NCBI RefSeq assembly: GCF_900166665.1
Contig: NZ_LT800494.1
Span: 4,246,146-4,310,145 of the forward strand
Source: Cytobacillus gottheilii
GTDB lineage: Bacteria > Bacillota > Bacilli > Bacillales > Cytobacillaceae
Direction: 5' to 3'
DNA: 64,000 nt
The notes below the pieces were generated by a model. That model worked only from the letters and a program-made list of their open reading frames with translations, had not been told where the DNA came from and searched no databases. The position numbers and the translations under genes are program-made. Shown here one piece after another: positions 9,304 through 18,304 of this stretch. Position 1 is the first letter of the stretch, and each line of letters begins with the position of its first letter.

Positions 9304-10782
9304 ATGAATGCAATGGATCAAATGAAGCTTGAGGATTTACAAGGTAAAAATAAGCTAATGCTTTTAAGCTATTTAGGCTCTTCCTCTTTAGTCATTATTA
9401 GCCTAATCATGTTAAGCAGCTTTACTTTATTAACTTATTTTACTCTCTTTCAAATTATTGCTTATGCTTTAGCCTACTTTGTAACAAAGAAAGTAAAAAA
9501 AGATCGCTATTTTCCTTATATTATTATTATCGGTATGAATATTTTTAACCTTCTTACTTTCACGATTGAAAAGGGAAACTTAACAGGAGTTATTACAGTA
9601 TTCCTATTCCTGGTATTTGCAGCGATTCCCTTTCAAAAGGCTCTATATGCAATCGGATTATTTTTTGGCCTTATCACTATTATCCTTAACTGTTTTTATC
9701 CTGCTGAGGGTTATTCTTATTTAAAAGATGAATTTATTGGTTTCTTTATTTTATTCATATTATCAGGCGTTATTTTAGCGGTTTTAATTTTTATGAATCA
9801 AAAACAATTTAAACAGCTGCAATTATTTTTAGAAAATGCCAGTACCGAAGCTAGCTTAAAAGAACAGCAAAAACTTCAGTTAGAAAAAGAGATGTCAACA
9901 ATTGTAGAAGGTATACAAAAGGTTAACGAGAAGGTTCAATACAGTGTGCATGCTCAGGATGAAATGCGAACAGCCATAAATGAAGTTTCATCTGGCAGCG
10001 CTGCACAAAGTGAACAAATTTCTGCGATTGCGAATCATGCGCAAAGAAATGTTCAAACGATTACAGAAATGAATCAATCAACGGAGCAGCTGATTCAGGA
10101 TTCCATACAATCCAGCGCTTTTGCAGAAAGCGGCCATACTCTAGCTGAACAATTATCGCAGGAAATGCATCAGCTCCAAAACGTAATTACAGATTTACAG
10201 GAAAACTTTACGACTTTAGCACAAAAAATCGCAGAAACAAATCAATTTGCCAACGATATTGGGCAAATTACTGAACAGACCAACCTGCTTGCTCTAAATG
10301 CATCCATTGAAGCGGCACGTGCCGGTGAAGCAGGGAAAGGTTTCTCTGTAGTGGCAGAAGAAATCCGAAAACTTGCGGATATTACGAAAGAAACAACCAT
10401 TAAAATCACCGATAATTTGAGAGCAGTTAACCATTCAAACGAATTAGCACAAACGAATATGAAAACAAGTAGCAGCAGCTTGCTTAAAAGTGTCCAATCT
10501 GCGAATGAAGTCAGCACTACTTTTAGTGAACTGAATGTCATGTTAAAAGGCATTAATGGCAGGTTCACAGAATTTTCTAGACTAGCTAGCGAAGTCGGGA
10601 AAAACAGTGAAGAGGTTGAATCTTCTACAACTGAATTCGCTGCTCTTATTGAACAAGCAACAGCAAGTCTTCAACAAGTTGGCGCATCAATAGAAACACT
10701 AACCGAAGATCAGCATTTGGTTGCTTCTTATATGAGAAGTACCGCGGAGAGTGCAGAAAATGTGAAGAAGAGTTTTGCGTAA
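9304..10782 (+). CDS. Methyl-accepting chemotaxis-type receptor with membrane N-domain
   Basis: 492 residues. Residues 18-165 contain about six hydrophobic helices with very short loops, so there is no large external sensor domain. Coiled-coil signalling domain about 170-490. The conserved hairpin tip is [22 protein letters not shown] (321-342). It would sense the membrane state or a small ligand inside the membrane and signal to CheA/CheW. ACGGGGGA lies just before the ATG. It follows the kinase gene by 95 nt on the same strand, with a clear terminator after it. Confidence 0.88.
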   Translation: MNAMDQMKLEDLQGKNKLMLLSYLGSSSLVIISLIMLSSFTLLTYFTLFQIIAYALAYFVTKKVKKDRYFPYIIIIGMNIFNLLTFTIEKGNLTGVITVFLFLVFAAIPFQKALYAIGLFFGLITIILNCFYPAEGYSYLKDEFIGFFILFILSGVILAVLIFMNQKQFKQLQLFLENASTEASLKEQQKLQLEKEMSTIVEGIQKVNEKVQYSVHAQDEMRTAINEVSSGSAAQSEQISAIANHAQRNVQTITEMNQSTEQLIQDSIQSSAFAESGHTLAEQLSQEMHQLQNVITDLQENFTTLAQKIAETNQFANDIGQITEQTNLLALNASIEAARAGEAGKGFSVVAEEIRKLADITKETTIKITDNLRAVNHSNELAQTNMKTSSSSLLKSVQSANEVSTTFSELNVMLKGINGRFTEFSRLASEVGKNSEEVESSTTEFAALIEQATASLQQVGASIETLTEDQHLVASYMRSTAESAENVKKSFA

Positions 10783-10807
10783 CGAATAGAAGAAATGAAT
10801 ACAAAAG

Positions 10808-10853
10808 AAAAGAGCCAGGAATACTGTCATCAGCATTCTTGGCTCTTTCTTTT
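10808..10853. terminator. Bidirectional terminator between the receptor and dehydrogenase genes
   Basis: Inverted repeat AAGAGCCAGGAAT / ATTCTTGGCTCTT, flanked by A-rich sequence on the left and T-rich sequence on the right. It lies between two convergent genes and can serve both. Confidence 0.8.
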
Positions 10854-10856
10854 ATT

Positions 10857-11822
10857 TTATGGATTGACTAAATGAACAGGCGTTTCGCCATTTACTGCTC
10901 TCAAAAGATCATCAGCAGCAACCTCTGCCATCACACTTCTCGTTCTTATACTGGCACTTCCAATGTGGGGAAGTGTAACAACGTTTGGCAGGGACAGCAA
11001 TGGATGATCTAGCGGAACCGGCTCCTGCTCAAAAACATCTAAGCCGGCTGCCCATATCTCTCCATTTTTCAGGGCATCATATAAATCTTTTTCATTCACA
11101 ATTCCGCCCCGAGCGGTATTAATCAAGATAGCGTTATCTTTCATCTTTTTAAAATGTTCAGCTCGTATAAGATTTTTCGTTTCATTTGTGTATGGTGTCA
11201 TTATACATACATAATCAGACGTTTCAAGGAGCTCGTCCATTGACACATAGGTCAGACCAAGCGACTCTTCCGCTTCGGGCTTCCGGCTTCTGTTATGATA
11301 GACCACATTCATTTGGAATCCTTTTGCCCTCCTTGCAATTGCTTCACCTATTCTGCCAAGCCCGATGATCCCTAATTTCTGATTATAAATATCCTGACCT
11401 GTCAAAAGCATAGGGGACCATGTTTTCCATTCCCCAGCTCTAAGAAAATCAGAAGCCTCGGGTATTCTGCGAGCTGTTGCCATAAGCAGGGCAAATGTTA
11501 AATCTGCAGTAGTCTCAGTAAGAACTCCCGGAGTATTCGTTACCATAATTCCCTTCTTACTTGCAGCTTCTATATCAATATTATTGTAGCCAACAGCCAA
11601 ATTACTGATTACTTTTAGTTTATTCGCCTTCTGAATTAACTCTGCATCAATGCTATCTGTAAGCATGCAAAATAATCCATGTGCTTCAGCGATCTCACTT
11701 TCCAAAACATCTCTTGGCACAGGAGTATCTTCATATCCCCACACAGCCACTTCACATGTTTCTTCCAACTTTCGTATAACTGAATCCGGTATTTGCCTTG
11801 TGATAAACACTTTTGGTTTCAT
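10857..11822 (-). CDS. D-isomer-specific 2-hydroxyacid dehydrogenase (glyoxylate/hydroxypyruvate reductase type)
   Basis: 321 residues from the ATG at 11822, chosen because GGGAGGT lies just upstream and the sequence from MKPKVFITR matches family N-termini. Earlier in-frame codons add an implausible 26-residue extension. NAD(P) fold motif GLGRIG at about 154-159. The catalytic Arg (NTARGG), Glu (FEQEP) and His (LPHIGSA) are all present. It reduces a 2-keto acid such as glyoxylate or hydroxypyruvate to the D-hydroxy acid. Single gene, convergent with the chemoreceptor. Exact substrate unknown. Confidence 0.88.
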   Translation of the reverse strand: MKPKVFITRQIPDSVIRKLEETCEVAVWGYEDTPVPRDVLESEIAEAHGLFCMLTDSIDAELIQKANKLKVISNLAVGYNNIDIEAASKKGIMVTNTPGVLTETTADLTFALLMATARRIPEASDFLRAGEWKTWSPMLLTGQDIYNQKLGIIGLGRIGEAIARRAKGFQMNVVYHNRSRKPEAEESLGLTYVSMDELLETSDYVCIMTPYTNETKNLIRAEHFKKMKDNAILINTARGGIVNEKDLYDALKNGEIWAAGLDVFEQEPVPLDHPLLSLPNVVTLPHIGSASIRTRSVMAEVAADDLLRAVNGETPVHLVNP

Positions 11823-12073
11823 TCTTACCTCCCGCCTTTCTAATCCGATAGCACCTATATGAAAACGCTTTAGGATATATAGAAAATTATAACATATCAA
11901 TAACTTTTATCTGCTAAAGAAACTCTTTATATCTAGAAGGAATATATCTGCACTCCAATTAACGTTGCCAGCCAGAAAGAATTTTCCAAATATTAATTGG
12001 CTGTTTTCACAAGCTTTCTTGATTTTTCAAAAACTTATTTATGTAAACAGCAATTATATAAAAAGGTCCATAA

Positions 12074-12112
12074 AAAAGCTCTCCTGCCATAGTTAAGGAA
12101 GGAAAGCTTTTA
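12074..12112 (-). terminator. Terminator of the CueP-like gene
   Basis: On the minus strand AAAAGCTTTCCTTCC pairs imperfectly with GGCAGGAGAGCTTTTTT and ends in a T run. It begins a few bases after the stop codon at 12117. Confidence 0.75.
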
Positions 12113-12116
12113 AATG

Positions 12117-12638
12117 CTATAGCTGCATGGTAGTAATACAGGTATCATCTCCTTCAAAAGAAGAAATCGTTGATTCCGCTGTTTTACCGTTATATGAGAC
12201 AGAAATTTGATATGTTCGATCTCTCGGAATCCATATGTCAATGAATCCGTTATCTTGAGATTTCATCGTTTCATCTACTATCGGATTTCCTTCCTCATCT
12301 TCGATATATACGGAAAATTCTTCATTGACCATTTCACCTTGGCATCCGGTCAAATTATGGATTGCACATGGATGTGTCTCCTTGACATAGGGAGCAATCG
12401 AAACAAAGAAATCATCTTCTGGCAGTTCATATATACGTTCACTTCCATCGCTTTCTGTAACAATTAATTCATGTGAAGTAATGGAAACTGATTCACCAGG
12501 GACGTTCCCCGTGCTATAGTCTTTTACGAGTTTTTTTATGTTTGTATTCACTGTATTTGCTTCAAGATTATTAAAAGCTAAAAAAACAATCGCTGCTGCC
12601 ACAAGTGCAGCTCCTAAAATAATTGCCTTTATCCTCAT
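12117..12638 (-). CDS. CueP-family metal-binding protein
   Basis: 173 residues. One N-terminal membrane or signal helix (about 5-24), then a globular extracytoplasmic domain. The sequence shows the CueP hallmarks: ETHPCAIHNLTGCQGE (two Cys) and the C-terminal TCITTMQL. Salmonella CueP is a periplasmic copper protein used in copper and oxidative stress defence. The Bacillus forms are membrane-anchored or secreted and poorly studied. AGGAGGAGG lies before the ATG. The gene appears single, with its own terminator. No copper ATPase or CsoR is next to it. Confidence 0.85.
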   Translation of the reverse strand: MRIKAIILGAALVAAAIVFLAFNNLEANTVNTNIKKLVKDYSTGNVPGESVSITSHELIVTESDGSERIYELPEDDFFVSIAPYVKETHPCAIHNLTGCQGEMVNEEFSVYIEDEEGNPIVDETMKSQDNGFIDIWIPRDRTYQISVSYNGKTAESTISSFEGDDTCITTMQL

Positions 12639-12740
12639 AATGCCTCCTCCTCATCTGTAAATGCAACCCATTACAAGTACAGTTAAAGAATAGCATAAAG
12701 AAGTGTCAAAGAATGTGAAGAATTTTGCACAAATATTCCG

Positions 12741-13295
12741 TTATGGCGTATCCTGAATAATTTTCCTGGCGATCGCTATAGTATATTCTGTTGCTTGTTC
12801 TGCACCAATAATCGTTGTCATAGACGTAGCTCCTTCAAGCAGCAAAGTAATTTGATTAGCTAAATCCAGATCATTTTCTTTCCCTTTTCTTTGCGCAAGT
12901 TCTTGAAAGTATTTCAACAGCTTAGCTTTGTGGCCACGCGCAATGTTTTCAATTTCATTATCTGTTCCAGCATAGTCTTCTATTGCTCTTAAGAACATAT
13001 CACCTTTATGAGATTCTTCTTTTAGCCAATGACAATGAGCTTCAACAGCTAGTATAAAAGGAGAGTCTGTATCTTTTTCTATAAACATATCCAGATAAGA
13101 CCAATACCTCTCCTCCCGCTGTTTTAGGACTGCTTCAACTAATTTATCCTTAGAAGGGAAATGATTATAAAGAGTCATTGTAGCCACATTTGCCTCATTT
13201 ATAATTTGCTTCAGTCCTACCCCGCGGAAGCCATGTTTATAAAATAACCTTTCGGCAACATCAAGTAAGTTTTCTTTTTTTGAAGATCGGCTCAT
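12741..13295 (-). CDS. TetR/AcrR-family repressor
   Basis: 184 residues. Residues 5-55 form the TetR DNA-binding domain (ERLFYKHGFRGVGLKQIINEANVATMTLYNHFPSKDKL). The rest is an all-helical ligand domain. It is divergent from the BCCT transporter, 173 bases away, and the shared gap contains a perfect ATAGAA-N6-TTCTAT palindrome. It therefore probably controls the transporter and itself. It resembles regulators of small-molecule efflux or uptake. Whether it senses choline or betaine, as BetI does, is not shown. Confidence 0.85.
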   Translation of the reverse strand: MSRSSKKENLLDVAERLFYKHGFRGVGLKQIINEANVATMTLYNHFPSKDKLVEAVLKQREERYWSYLDMFIEKDTDSPFILAVEAHCHWLKEESHKGDMFLRAIEDYAGTDNEIENIARGHKAKLLKYFQELAQRKGKENDLDLANQITLLLEGATSMTTIIGAEQATEYTIAIARKIIQDTP

Positions 13296-13424
13296 ATATA
13301 AATCCCCTTTTATAAGAATAACACTATTTCTTAGACTATCAATTTAAGGGTTTGATCGTCAAACGTTTTTTTATCGATTCTATTATTGTTAACGGGTTGA
13401 TAACTTATTCAAATTATGTTTAAA

Positions 13425-13442
13425 ATAGAAAGGTCGTTCTAT
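13425..13442. promoter_or_regulatory. Candidate TetR operator upstream of the BCCT gene
   Basis: Perfect palindrome ATAGAA-AGGTCG-TTCTAT, 26 bases before the transporter ATG, where a repressor would block initiation. A second small inverted repeat, GTTTGA-TCG-TCAAAC, lies at 13350-13364 in the same gap, nearer the tetR start. Confidence 0.5.
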
Positions 13443-13467
13443 CTATTTTGTCAGAAAGGAGATTACT

Positions 13468-14955
13468 ATGAAAAAAGTAACAGATGTATTTTGGATTTCA
13501 TTAATTATTTGTGTGATCTTTGTCATTTGGGGCGGATTTGCTCCGGAAAATCTTGGAGCCGTTTCCTCAGGGATTCAATCATTTTTAACTGATAAGTTTG
13601 GCTGGTTATATATATTCTCAGTCGCTATTTTCCTCTTTTATTCTATTTATTTAATATTTAGCAAGTACGGTAAAATGAAATTAGGAAATCAAAATGACAA
13701 GCCTGAATACAATCGCTTAACGTGGTTTGCCATGTTATTTAGCGCTGGAATGGGGATTGGGATTATTTTTTGGGGTGTTGCAGAACCTCTTGCCCACTTC
13801 GCTTCAGCACCAGAATCAAATCCAGAAACGGTTGAGGCAGCAGCTAAAGCCTTAAGATATTCAACCTTCCATTGGGGTCTTCATACTTGGGCCATTTACA
13901 CGATCATTGCTCTATCAATTGCTTACTTCAAATTTAGAAGAAAAGCTCCTGGAATGATCAGTGCTACATTTCAGCCTCTATTAGGAGAAAAGGTAAACGG
14001 CAGTCTTGGAAAAATAATTGATATCATCGCTGTATTTGCAACCATTTTCGGAGTGGCCACTTCGCTTGGTCTTGGAGCTTCGCAAATTGGCGGCGGCCTT
14101 GCCTTTATCTCGGATATTGAAAATACCATTTCAACAAAATTTATTATTATTATTGTCGTCACTCTATTATTTATGATTTCAGCTTGGTCAGGCATTAGCC
14201 GCGGTATTAAATATTTGAGCAACATTAATATGATCTTAGCGGCTGCGCTCCTTTTATTAACCATTATTATTGGACCAACAGCCTTTATTTTTGAAAGTAT
14301 TTTTTCAACCACCTGGTCCTATATAAAGAATTTGCCAGCAGATACATTTAGAGTCGCTCCTGTAGACCCTGAGTTTAACCAATGGGTGAAGGATTGGACA
14401 ATCTTTTATTGGGCTTGGTTTATCGCATGGTCTCCTTTTGTAGGAATGTTTATTGCAAGAATTTCGAAGGGCCGCACCATTCGCGAATTTGTTTCAGGTG
14501 TTCTTTTTGTACCGACGATCTTTTGCATTGTGTGGTTTGCCGTTTTTGGAGGAACTGGGTTATTTCAGGAAATAGAAGGCATTAATACAGGATTAACGGA
14601 TTTAGCAACTGAGGAAGCGATGTTCGGCATGTTCTCTTCACTCCCTTTAGGGACACTGGCGACCATTTTAGCCTTATTTTTGATCGGAACATTCTTCATT
14701 ACATCGGCCGATTCGGCTACCTTTGTTTTAGGCATGCAGAGTACCAATGGCAGTCTTAATCCGCCTAATGCAATCAAACTCAGCTGGGGTGTTATCCAAG
14801 CAGCAACCGCCTCTGTTCTTCTAGCTTCCGGAGGGCTTCAGGCATTACAGACAGCTTCTATTGTTTCAGCATTTCCATTCATATTTATTTTATTATTTAT
14901 GATCATTTCCCTAACAAAAGCAATGAGGGAAGATTATCAAAAATATAAGTATTAA
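13468..14955 (+). CDS. BCCT-family transporter (glycine betaine/choline/carnitine type)
   Basis: 495 residues with about 12 membrane helices. The family markers are present: the Gly-rich GMGIGIIFWGVAEP segment and the signature WFIAWSPFVGMFIARISKGRTIREF. BCCT proteins import trimethylammonium compounds such as glycine betaine with Na+ or H+. The C-terminal tail after the last helix is short (about 15 residues), so it lacks the long osmosensing tail of BetP and is OpuD-like in size. AAAGGAG lies before the ATG. The divergent TetR gene suggests substrate-dependent control rather than osmotic control alone. Confidence 0.9.
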   Translation: MKKVTDVFWISLIICVIFVIWGGFAPENLGAVSSGIQSFLTDKFGWLYIFSVAIFLFYSIYLIFSKYGKMKLGNQNDKPEYNRLTWFAMLFSAGMGIGIIFWGVAEPLAHFASAPESNPETVEAAAKALRYSTFHWGLHTWAIYTIIALSIAYFKFRRKAPGMISATFQPLLGEKVNGSLGKIIDIIAVFATIFGVATSLGLGASQIGGGLAFISDIENTISTKFIIIIVVTLLFMISAWSGISRGIKYLSNINMILAAALLLLTIIIGPTAFIFESIFSTTWSYIKNLPADTFRVAPVDPEFNQWVKDWTIFYWAWFIAWSPFVGMFIARISKGRTIREFVSGVLFVPTIFCIVWFAVFGGTGLFQEIEGINTGLTDLATEEAMFGMFSSLPLGTLATILALFLIGTFFITSADSATFVLGMQSTNGSLNPPNAIKLSWGVIQAATASVLLASGGLQALQTASIVSAFPFIFILLFMIISLTKAMREDYQKYKY

Positions 14956-14966
14956 GTATGCGTTAG

Positions 14967-14992
14967 GCTCTCCATTTGGAGGGCTTTTTTTA
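14967..14992 (+). terminator. Terminator of the BCCT gene
   Basis: Stem GCTCTCC-ATTT-GGAGGGC followed by seven T residues, 12 bases after the stop codon. Confidence 0.85.
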
Positions 14993-15047
14993 ATAGAATA
15001 GAAGACTATATATAATAGAAGAAACACATCTTCAGCAACAAAAAAAA

Positions 15048-15092
15048 CGCACTATAAACAAATATAAATGAAAAATATCTGCTCATAGTGCG
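15048..15092 (-). terminator. Terminator-like inverted repeat, leftward
   Basis: On the minus strand CGCACTAT and ATAGTGCG pair across an AT-rich loop and end in a run of T. Together with the repeat at 15149-15188 it would stop transcription coming through the GMC remnant. Confidence 0.55.
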
Positions 15093-15148
15093 GATTGATC
15101 TTGAGGTGTGACACTTCTGGCTCAGCCTCACTATATCTCAAAAAAAAA

Positions 15149-15188
15149 TTAGTGGGTAAAGCCAACCTTCAATGACCTTACCCACTAA
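15149..15188 (-). terminator. Terminator of the GMC-oxidoreductase remnant
   Basis: TTAGTGGGTAA / TTACCCACTAA arms with nine T residues after the stem on the minus strand. It lies about 45 bases downstream of the remnant's stop codon, so the original 3' end is preserved. Confidence 0.75.
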
Positions 15189-15233
15189 TCTAAGGATGGT
15201 TATATTGAGTTCTTAAGCAAGGGTACCGCCGTT

Positions 15234-15353
15234 TTACAGGTATTTATCAATATCTTCTGCAGCACGGTAAGCTAGAGCGCCTACTGTACCTGTTGGGTTG
15301 TACCCTGAGTTATGTGAAAACGCATTTGCAGGTAGTTGTTTAGTGCACTCGGT
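15234..15353 (-). pseudogene. C-terminal remnant of a GMC-family oxidoreductase
   Basis: The minus strand reads ANAFSHNSGYNPTGTVGALA, then YRAAEDIDKYL and a TAA at 15234-15236. The HNSGYNPTGTVGALAYRAA segment is the conserved C-terminal FAD/active-site region of GMC oxidoreductases (gluconate dehydrogenase-like large subunits). Open frame continues upstream only to a TGA at 15354-15356, so almost the entire 5' part (about 500 codons expected) is missing. The intact terminator downstream supports a real gene end. It abuts the 5' side of a divergent cytochrome c fragment, suggesting one deletion removed both 5' ends. Confidence 0.75.
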
Positions 15354-15635
15354 TCAGGGTTAGCACTTTCAGAAGTAGCAAGTACAGAAGGAGATCATCA
15401 TGAACATGCTACTTCGTCCATTAATGCTGAAGAAGTTGTCAACACATCTTGTATTTCTTGTCATGGACAAACCTTAGAAGACGGAGCAGGTCATGCCTTA
15501 AATGATGTAGGTTCAAGACTCGATCAAGCTGCAATCGAAGATATTATCGTGAACGGTCAAAATGGAATGCCTGACGGACTGATCTCTCCAGAAGAGTCTG
15601 CTGCCGTAGCTGAGTGATTAGCTCAGAAAAAGTAA
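15336..15635 (+). pseudogene. Damaged class I cytochrome c (nonsense codon near the end)
   Basis: The frame contains the haem motif CISCHG and a likely axial Met in NGQNGMPDG, as in small Bacillus cytochromes c. It can start only at a TTG (15336), directly after an in-frame TAG, with no good ribosome site and no complete signal peptide, so the 5' end looks lost. At 15615-15617 a TGA replaces the Trp codon expected in the usual AEWLA ending. The frame then continues LAQKK to TAA at 15633-15635. In Bacillus such cytochromes commonly sit with GMC dehydrogenases, which fits the adjacent remnant. Confidence 0.75.
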
Positions 15636-15639
15636 TAGT

Positions 15640-15680
15640 AAAACACCTCGTAAAAAACTTGTTTTTACGAGGTGTTTTTA
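15640..15680. terminator. Strong terminator after the cytochrome remnant
   Basis: Near-perfect inverted repeat ACACCTCGTAAAAA / TTTTTACGAGGTGT with T runs on both strands. It lies between the cytochrome fragment and the convergent membrane-protein gene. Confidence 0.85.
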
Positions 15681-15718
15681 TTTGCTGTCAATAGAGATCT
15701 CATACATAAAGCAATTAC

Positions 15719-16553
15719 TCATTCCGTCATATTTTTAAGCGCATTGTAGGCATAATGGTTCCACCAAAGCAATAAAAATCCCAGTATTAAATACATAATT
15801 GTGTAATACAAAAAAGGGATCTCAATAACAAGCACACCAAATAGATACAGAGGCATGTCTACACCGAAAACGACAAGAGGCGCCAGTATAAGGTAGCGTA
15901 TTTTTTGGATAAAAAAGACGGCTCCTGCAAATATAAATCCTTTTATCAAAGCCAAAATTGCGGCAATAAAAATAATCATCACGATAAGGATTATCAAAAA
16001 AACCAAATTGATAATACCGAATTCCCATTACTGACATAATGTACATAACCGTCGCTGCCCCACCCCAGCCTTGCATCCATAAGGATAAGAATTGGATTCC
16101 TCTCTTCCCGGACAGCAAAGCTTTCATCCAAATTTTACTGAGCAGGAAGAAAAGCAGGACTGCAATAAAGGTATGTACCTTCGTCCACCAATTCACATAA
16201 TAAATTCCAAGGGATTCAAAAATCCACTCAACACCTACGAGGATAGCCGCAAACCCCACTAACCAGCGTAATCTTAATTGATACACTGCCGTTAATACTC
16301 CTAATACAGGAATAACAAATAAATTTGAAACAATGGCTCCTAAGATATGATCATAGTAGGGAATGTCCAGCACTTCTGGCTTATAGACATAGCAGTCTCC
16401 AATCACCATGACGAAAAGCTCTGCAACATAAACCATTCCCGAGTAACAAAGAAACAGCACAAAATATCCAAATTGACGCTGATGGAGAATGACTGTTATT
16501 AGAACCGACACACTAATTACGGTTAATACGAAATAAGGAACAATATTGGACAT
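15719..16553 (-). pseudogene. Integral membrane protein split by a frameshift
   Basis: The start at 16553 gives about 180 residues of membrane helices (first helix MSNIVPYFVLTVISVSVLIT). It then shifts at a run of seven A (15996-16002 on the plus strand) into a hydrophilic, Cys/Arg-rich nonsense tail ending at 15822. In the neighbouring frame the hydrophobic sequence resumes (FLIILIVMIIFIAAILALIK) and runs to a stop at 15719. Adding one base to the homopolymer restores a single protein of about 277 residues with roughly 8 helices. It resembles uncharacterised Bacillus membrane proteins. Real mutation, phase variation and sequencing error cannot be separated here. Confidence 0.75.
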
Positions 16554-16623
16554 TACTCTTAATTCCTTTTTCAGTTAGCATAGCCATTGAACAATATTAT
16601 ATACACACAAAAGAAAACGAAGA

Positions 16624-18078
16624 CTATTCAAGTAAAAAAGATTTAAAGTCTACACTTCCTGAACCGTTATATGTAAAATATAGTGCCTGTTTTCCATCAT
16701 CAATATTGATTTTTGTACGAAAAAAGACATACTGTGAGCTCTGTTTGATTGGGATCCTGGCAGCTTCTTCTGCATACAATGAAGTCGAGATCAGCATCTC
16801 TCCCTCTCCGCTTGCTTTCACTCGAACCGAAATTTCCTTTAAACCCTCCATCATAAAATATTTAAACCCCGCAACCGCTCCATTCCTCATATTCGCAATA
16901 TATTGAGTCGGGTTCTCATTTCTGTCCTTGCCGGTTTGTGTAAAGTATGGGTGGCCTGAAAACGTTATATGGCCAAAATAGGTGCCATAACGTCCTGCAC
17001 CATTCCTGGACATTAGATGACAGGCAGTCCGTGCTTCATACTCTCCAAATCCATATAGTGGCCCATTATTTAAACCGCTGCTGGTCATTTCAACCTGAGG
17101 AATAACGCCATCTTCTCTAAGCGTGATGGGCTCTGCAAGTGCTTGTCTGGAGAAGTGGTGTCTGTTTGTCTGTCTATGATAAAACACATACCATTGCCCT
17201 TTCACACAGATAATGCTGCCATGATTATTGCCGATATAATTTAAAGCCTCTTCATCCCCGCTGCGGCCATTAAGGTATAAGTCACCATTACTGATAATGG
17301 TTCCTCCGAATATGAAGTCTCCTGTAGGATTTTTACTTGTCGCATAGCATAACTCATGTCCTTTAATGGAAGAATAAATAAAATAATAAGTGTCATTTAT
17401 TTTTCGAATTGAGCTAGCTTCAAAGAACTCGTGCCCTTCAAATCCTGTTCCTGCCGCCTCGCCTGCTTTAGCAAAAATAAGCTTCGGTTCCTTTATGGCT
17501 GTCTTCATATCCTTTCCAAGCTCTATCACATATCCGCCTTTGTATGCTCGCTTTTTAAAACCCGTAACAAAACTCGGTAATCCTTTTTCAGGCGCAAAAC
17601 CAGAATACAAATACACCCTTCCATCATCATCCACTAGTATTCCGGGGTCGAACAAAAAGGGATCCCCCTTTTGGCTGCACAAAAGTTCACCATTAGGCAT
17701 TCTGACATGACCATAAAATTCAAATGCTCCATTTGGTGTACTGCACACAGCAACCCCCATAATACCGCTAAACCCGATCGTATAATACAAATAATATCTC
17801 CCGTCTGTTCCTTGTGTAATATCTGGAGCAAACATTTGATAGAGACCCAGCTTATTTTTAGGATCCTGTTTTTTCCTGTAAATAACCCCTTCATATCTCC
17901 ATTTACTTAAATCGTCCACTGAGGCAGACCAGCAGACATAATCATTTAAGCAAAACATTTTCCCGTTGAATCGATCATGAGATCCATATACATATAATCG
18001 ATCTCCAAAAACATATGGCTCGCCATCCGGTATGTATTCATAACTTGGCAAAAATGGGTTAACAGCTTGAATTTCCAT
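16624..18078 (-). CDS. Glycoside hydrolase family 43 protein
   Basis: 484 residues, no signal peptide, so probably intracellular. The N-terminal five-bladed propeller shows the GH43 pattern: Asp18 in EYIPDGEPYV (candidate general base), Asp in DPGILVDDDGRVYLYSG, and Glu in EFFEASSIRKINDTYYFIYS (candidate general acid). Residues from about 345 form a beta-rich accessory domain. Likely activity is on alpha-L-arabinofuranosides, beta-xylosides or beta-galactofuranosides; the subfamily cannot be set by eye. GGGGGGAA precedes the ATG. Last gene of the GH cluster, probably with its own promoter since a terminator lies upstream. Confidence 0.88.
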   Translation of the reverse strand: MEIQAVNPFLPSYEYIPDGEPYVFGDRLYVYGSHDRFNGKMFCLNDYVCWSASVDDLSKWRYEGVIYRKKQDPKNKLGLYQMFAPDITQGTDGRYYLYYTIGFSGIMGVAVCSTPNGAFEFYGHVRMPNGELLCSQKGDPFLFDPGILVDDDGRVYLYSGFAPEKGLPSFVTGFKKRAYKGGYVIELGKDMKTAIKEPKLIFAKAGEAAGTGFEGHEFFEASSIRKINDTYYFIYSSIKGHELCYATSKNPTGDFIFGGTIISNGDLYLNGRSGDEEALNYIGNNHGSIICVKGQWYVFYHRQTNRHHFSRQALAEPITLREDGVIPQVEMTSSGLNNGPLYGFGEYEARTACHLMSRNGAGRYGTYFGHITFSGHPYFTQTGKDRNENPTQYIANMRNGAVAGFKYFMMEGLKEISVRVKASGEGEMLISTSLYAEEAARIPIKQSSQYVFFRTKINIDDGKQALYFTYNGSGSVDFKSFLLE

Positions 18079-18114
18079 TCGTTCCCCCCTATAAAATGAA
18101 CGTATTTCATGCTT

Positions 18115-18129
18115 TGTTAAACGCTTACA
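18115..18129 (-). promoter_or_regulatory. cre-like sequence upstream of the GH43 gene
   Basis: The minus strand reads TGTAAGCGTTTAACA, which resembles the CcpA cre consensus (TGWAANCGNTNWCA) but with one extra base in the right half. It lies about 40 bases before the start codon. Catabolite repression of a sugar hydrolase would be expected, but the match is imperfect. Confidence 0.35.
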
Positions 18130-18170
18130 CTCTTTCCTTTAGACTAACTCACCCTGAGAAGAATGGACAT

Positions 18171-18204
18171 CAACTAATTGTTAGGGGGACTAAACTTTTC
18201 GTTG
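18171..18204. promoter_or_regulatory. Imperfect inverted repeat related to the GH operon operator
   Basis: CAACTAATTGTTA-GGGGGAC-TAAACTTTTCGTTG. The right arm and the G-rich centre match the perfect palindrome at 28542-28575 (TTA-GGGGGG-TGTAACTTTTCGTT). It lies about 95 bases upstream of the GH43 start. The shared element suggests one regulator for both transcription units. Confidence 0.5.
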
Positions 18205-18270
18205 AGCTGTTGGAATGTTTGCATATCATATAAACGTTCATCTTTATTGTGTAAATGCCCTTGCTAAAAG

Positions 18271-18301
18271 AAAAAAACCGCCAAAGGGACGGTCTTTTTT
18301 C
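18271..18301 (-). terminator. Terminator after the first GH3 gene
   Basis: On the minus strand a hairpin of AGACCGTCC and GGCGGTTT arms ends in a run of T, a few bases past the stop at 18305. Confidence 0.75.
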
Positions 18302-18304
18302 CAC

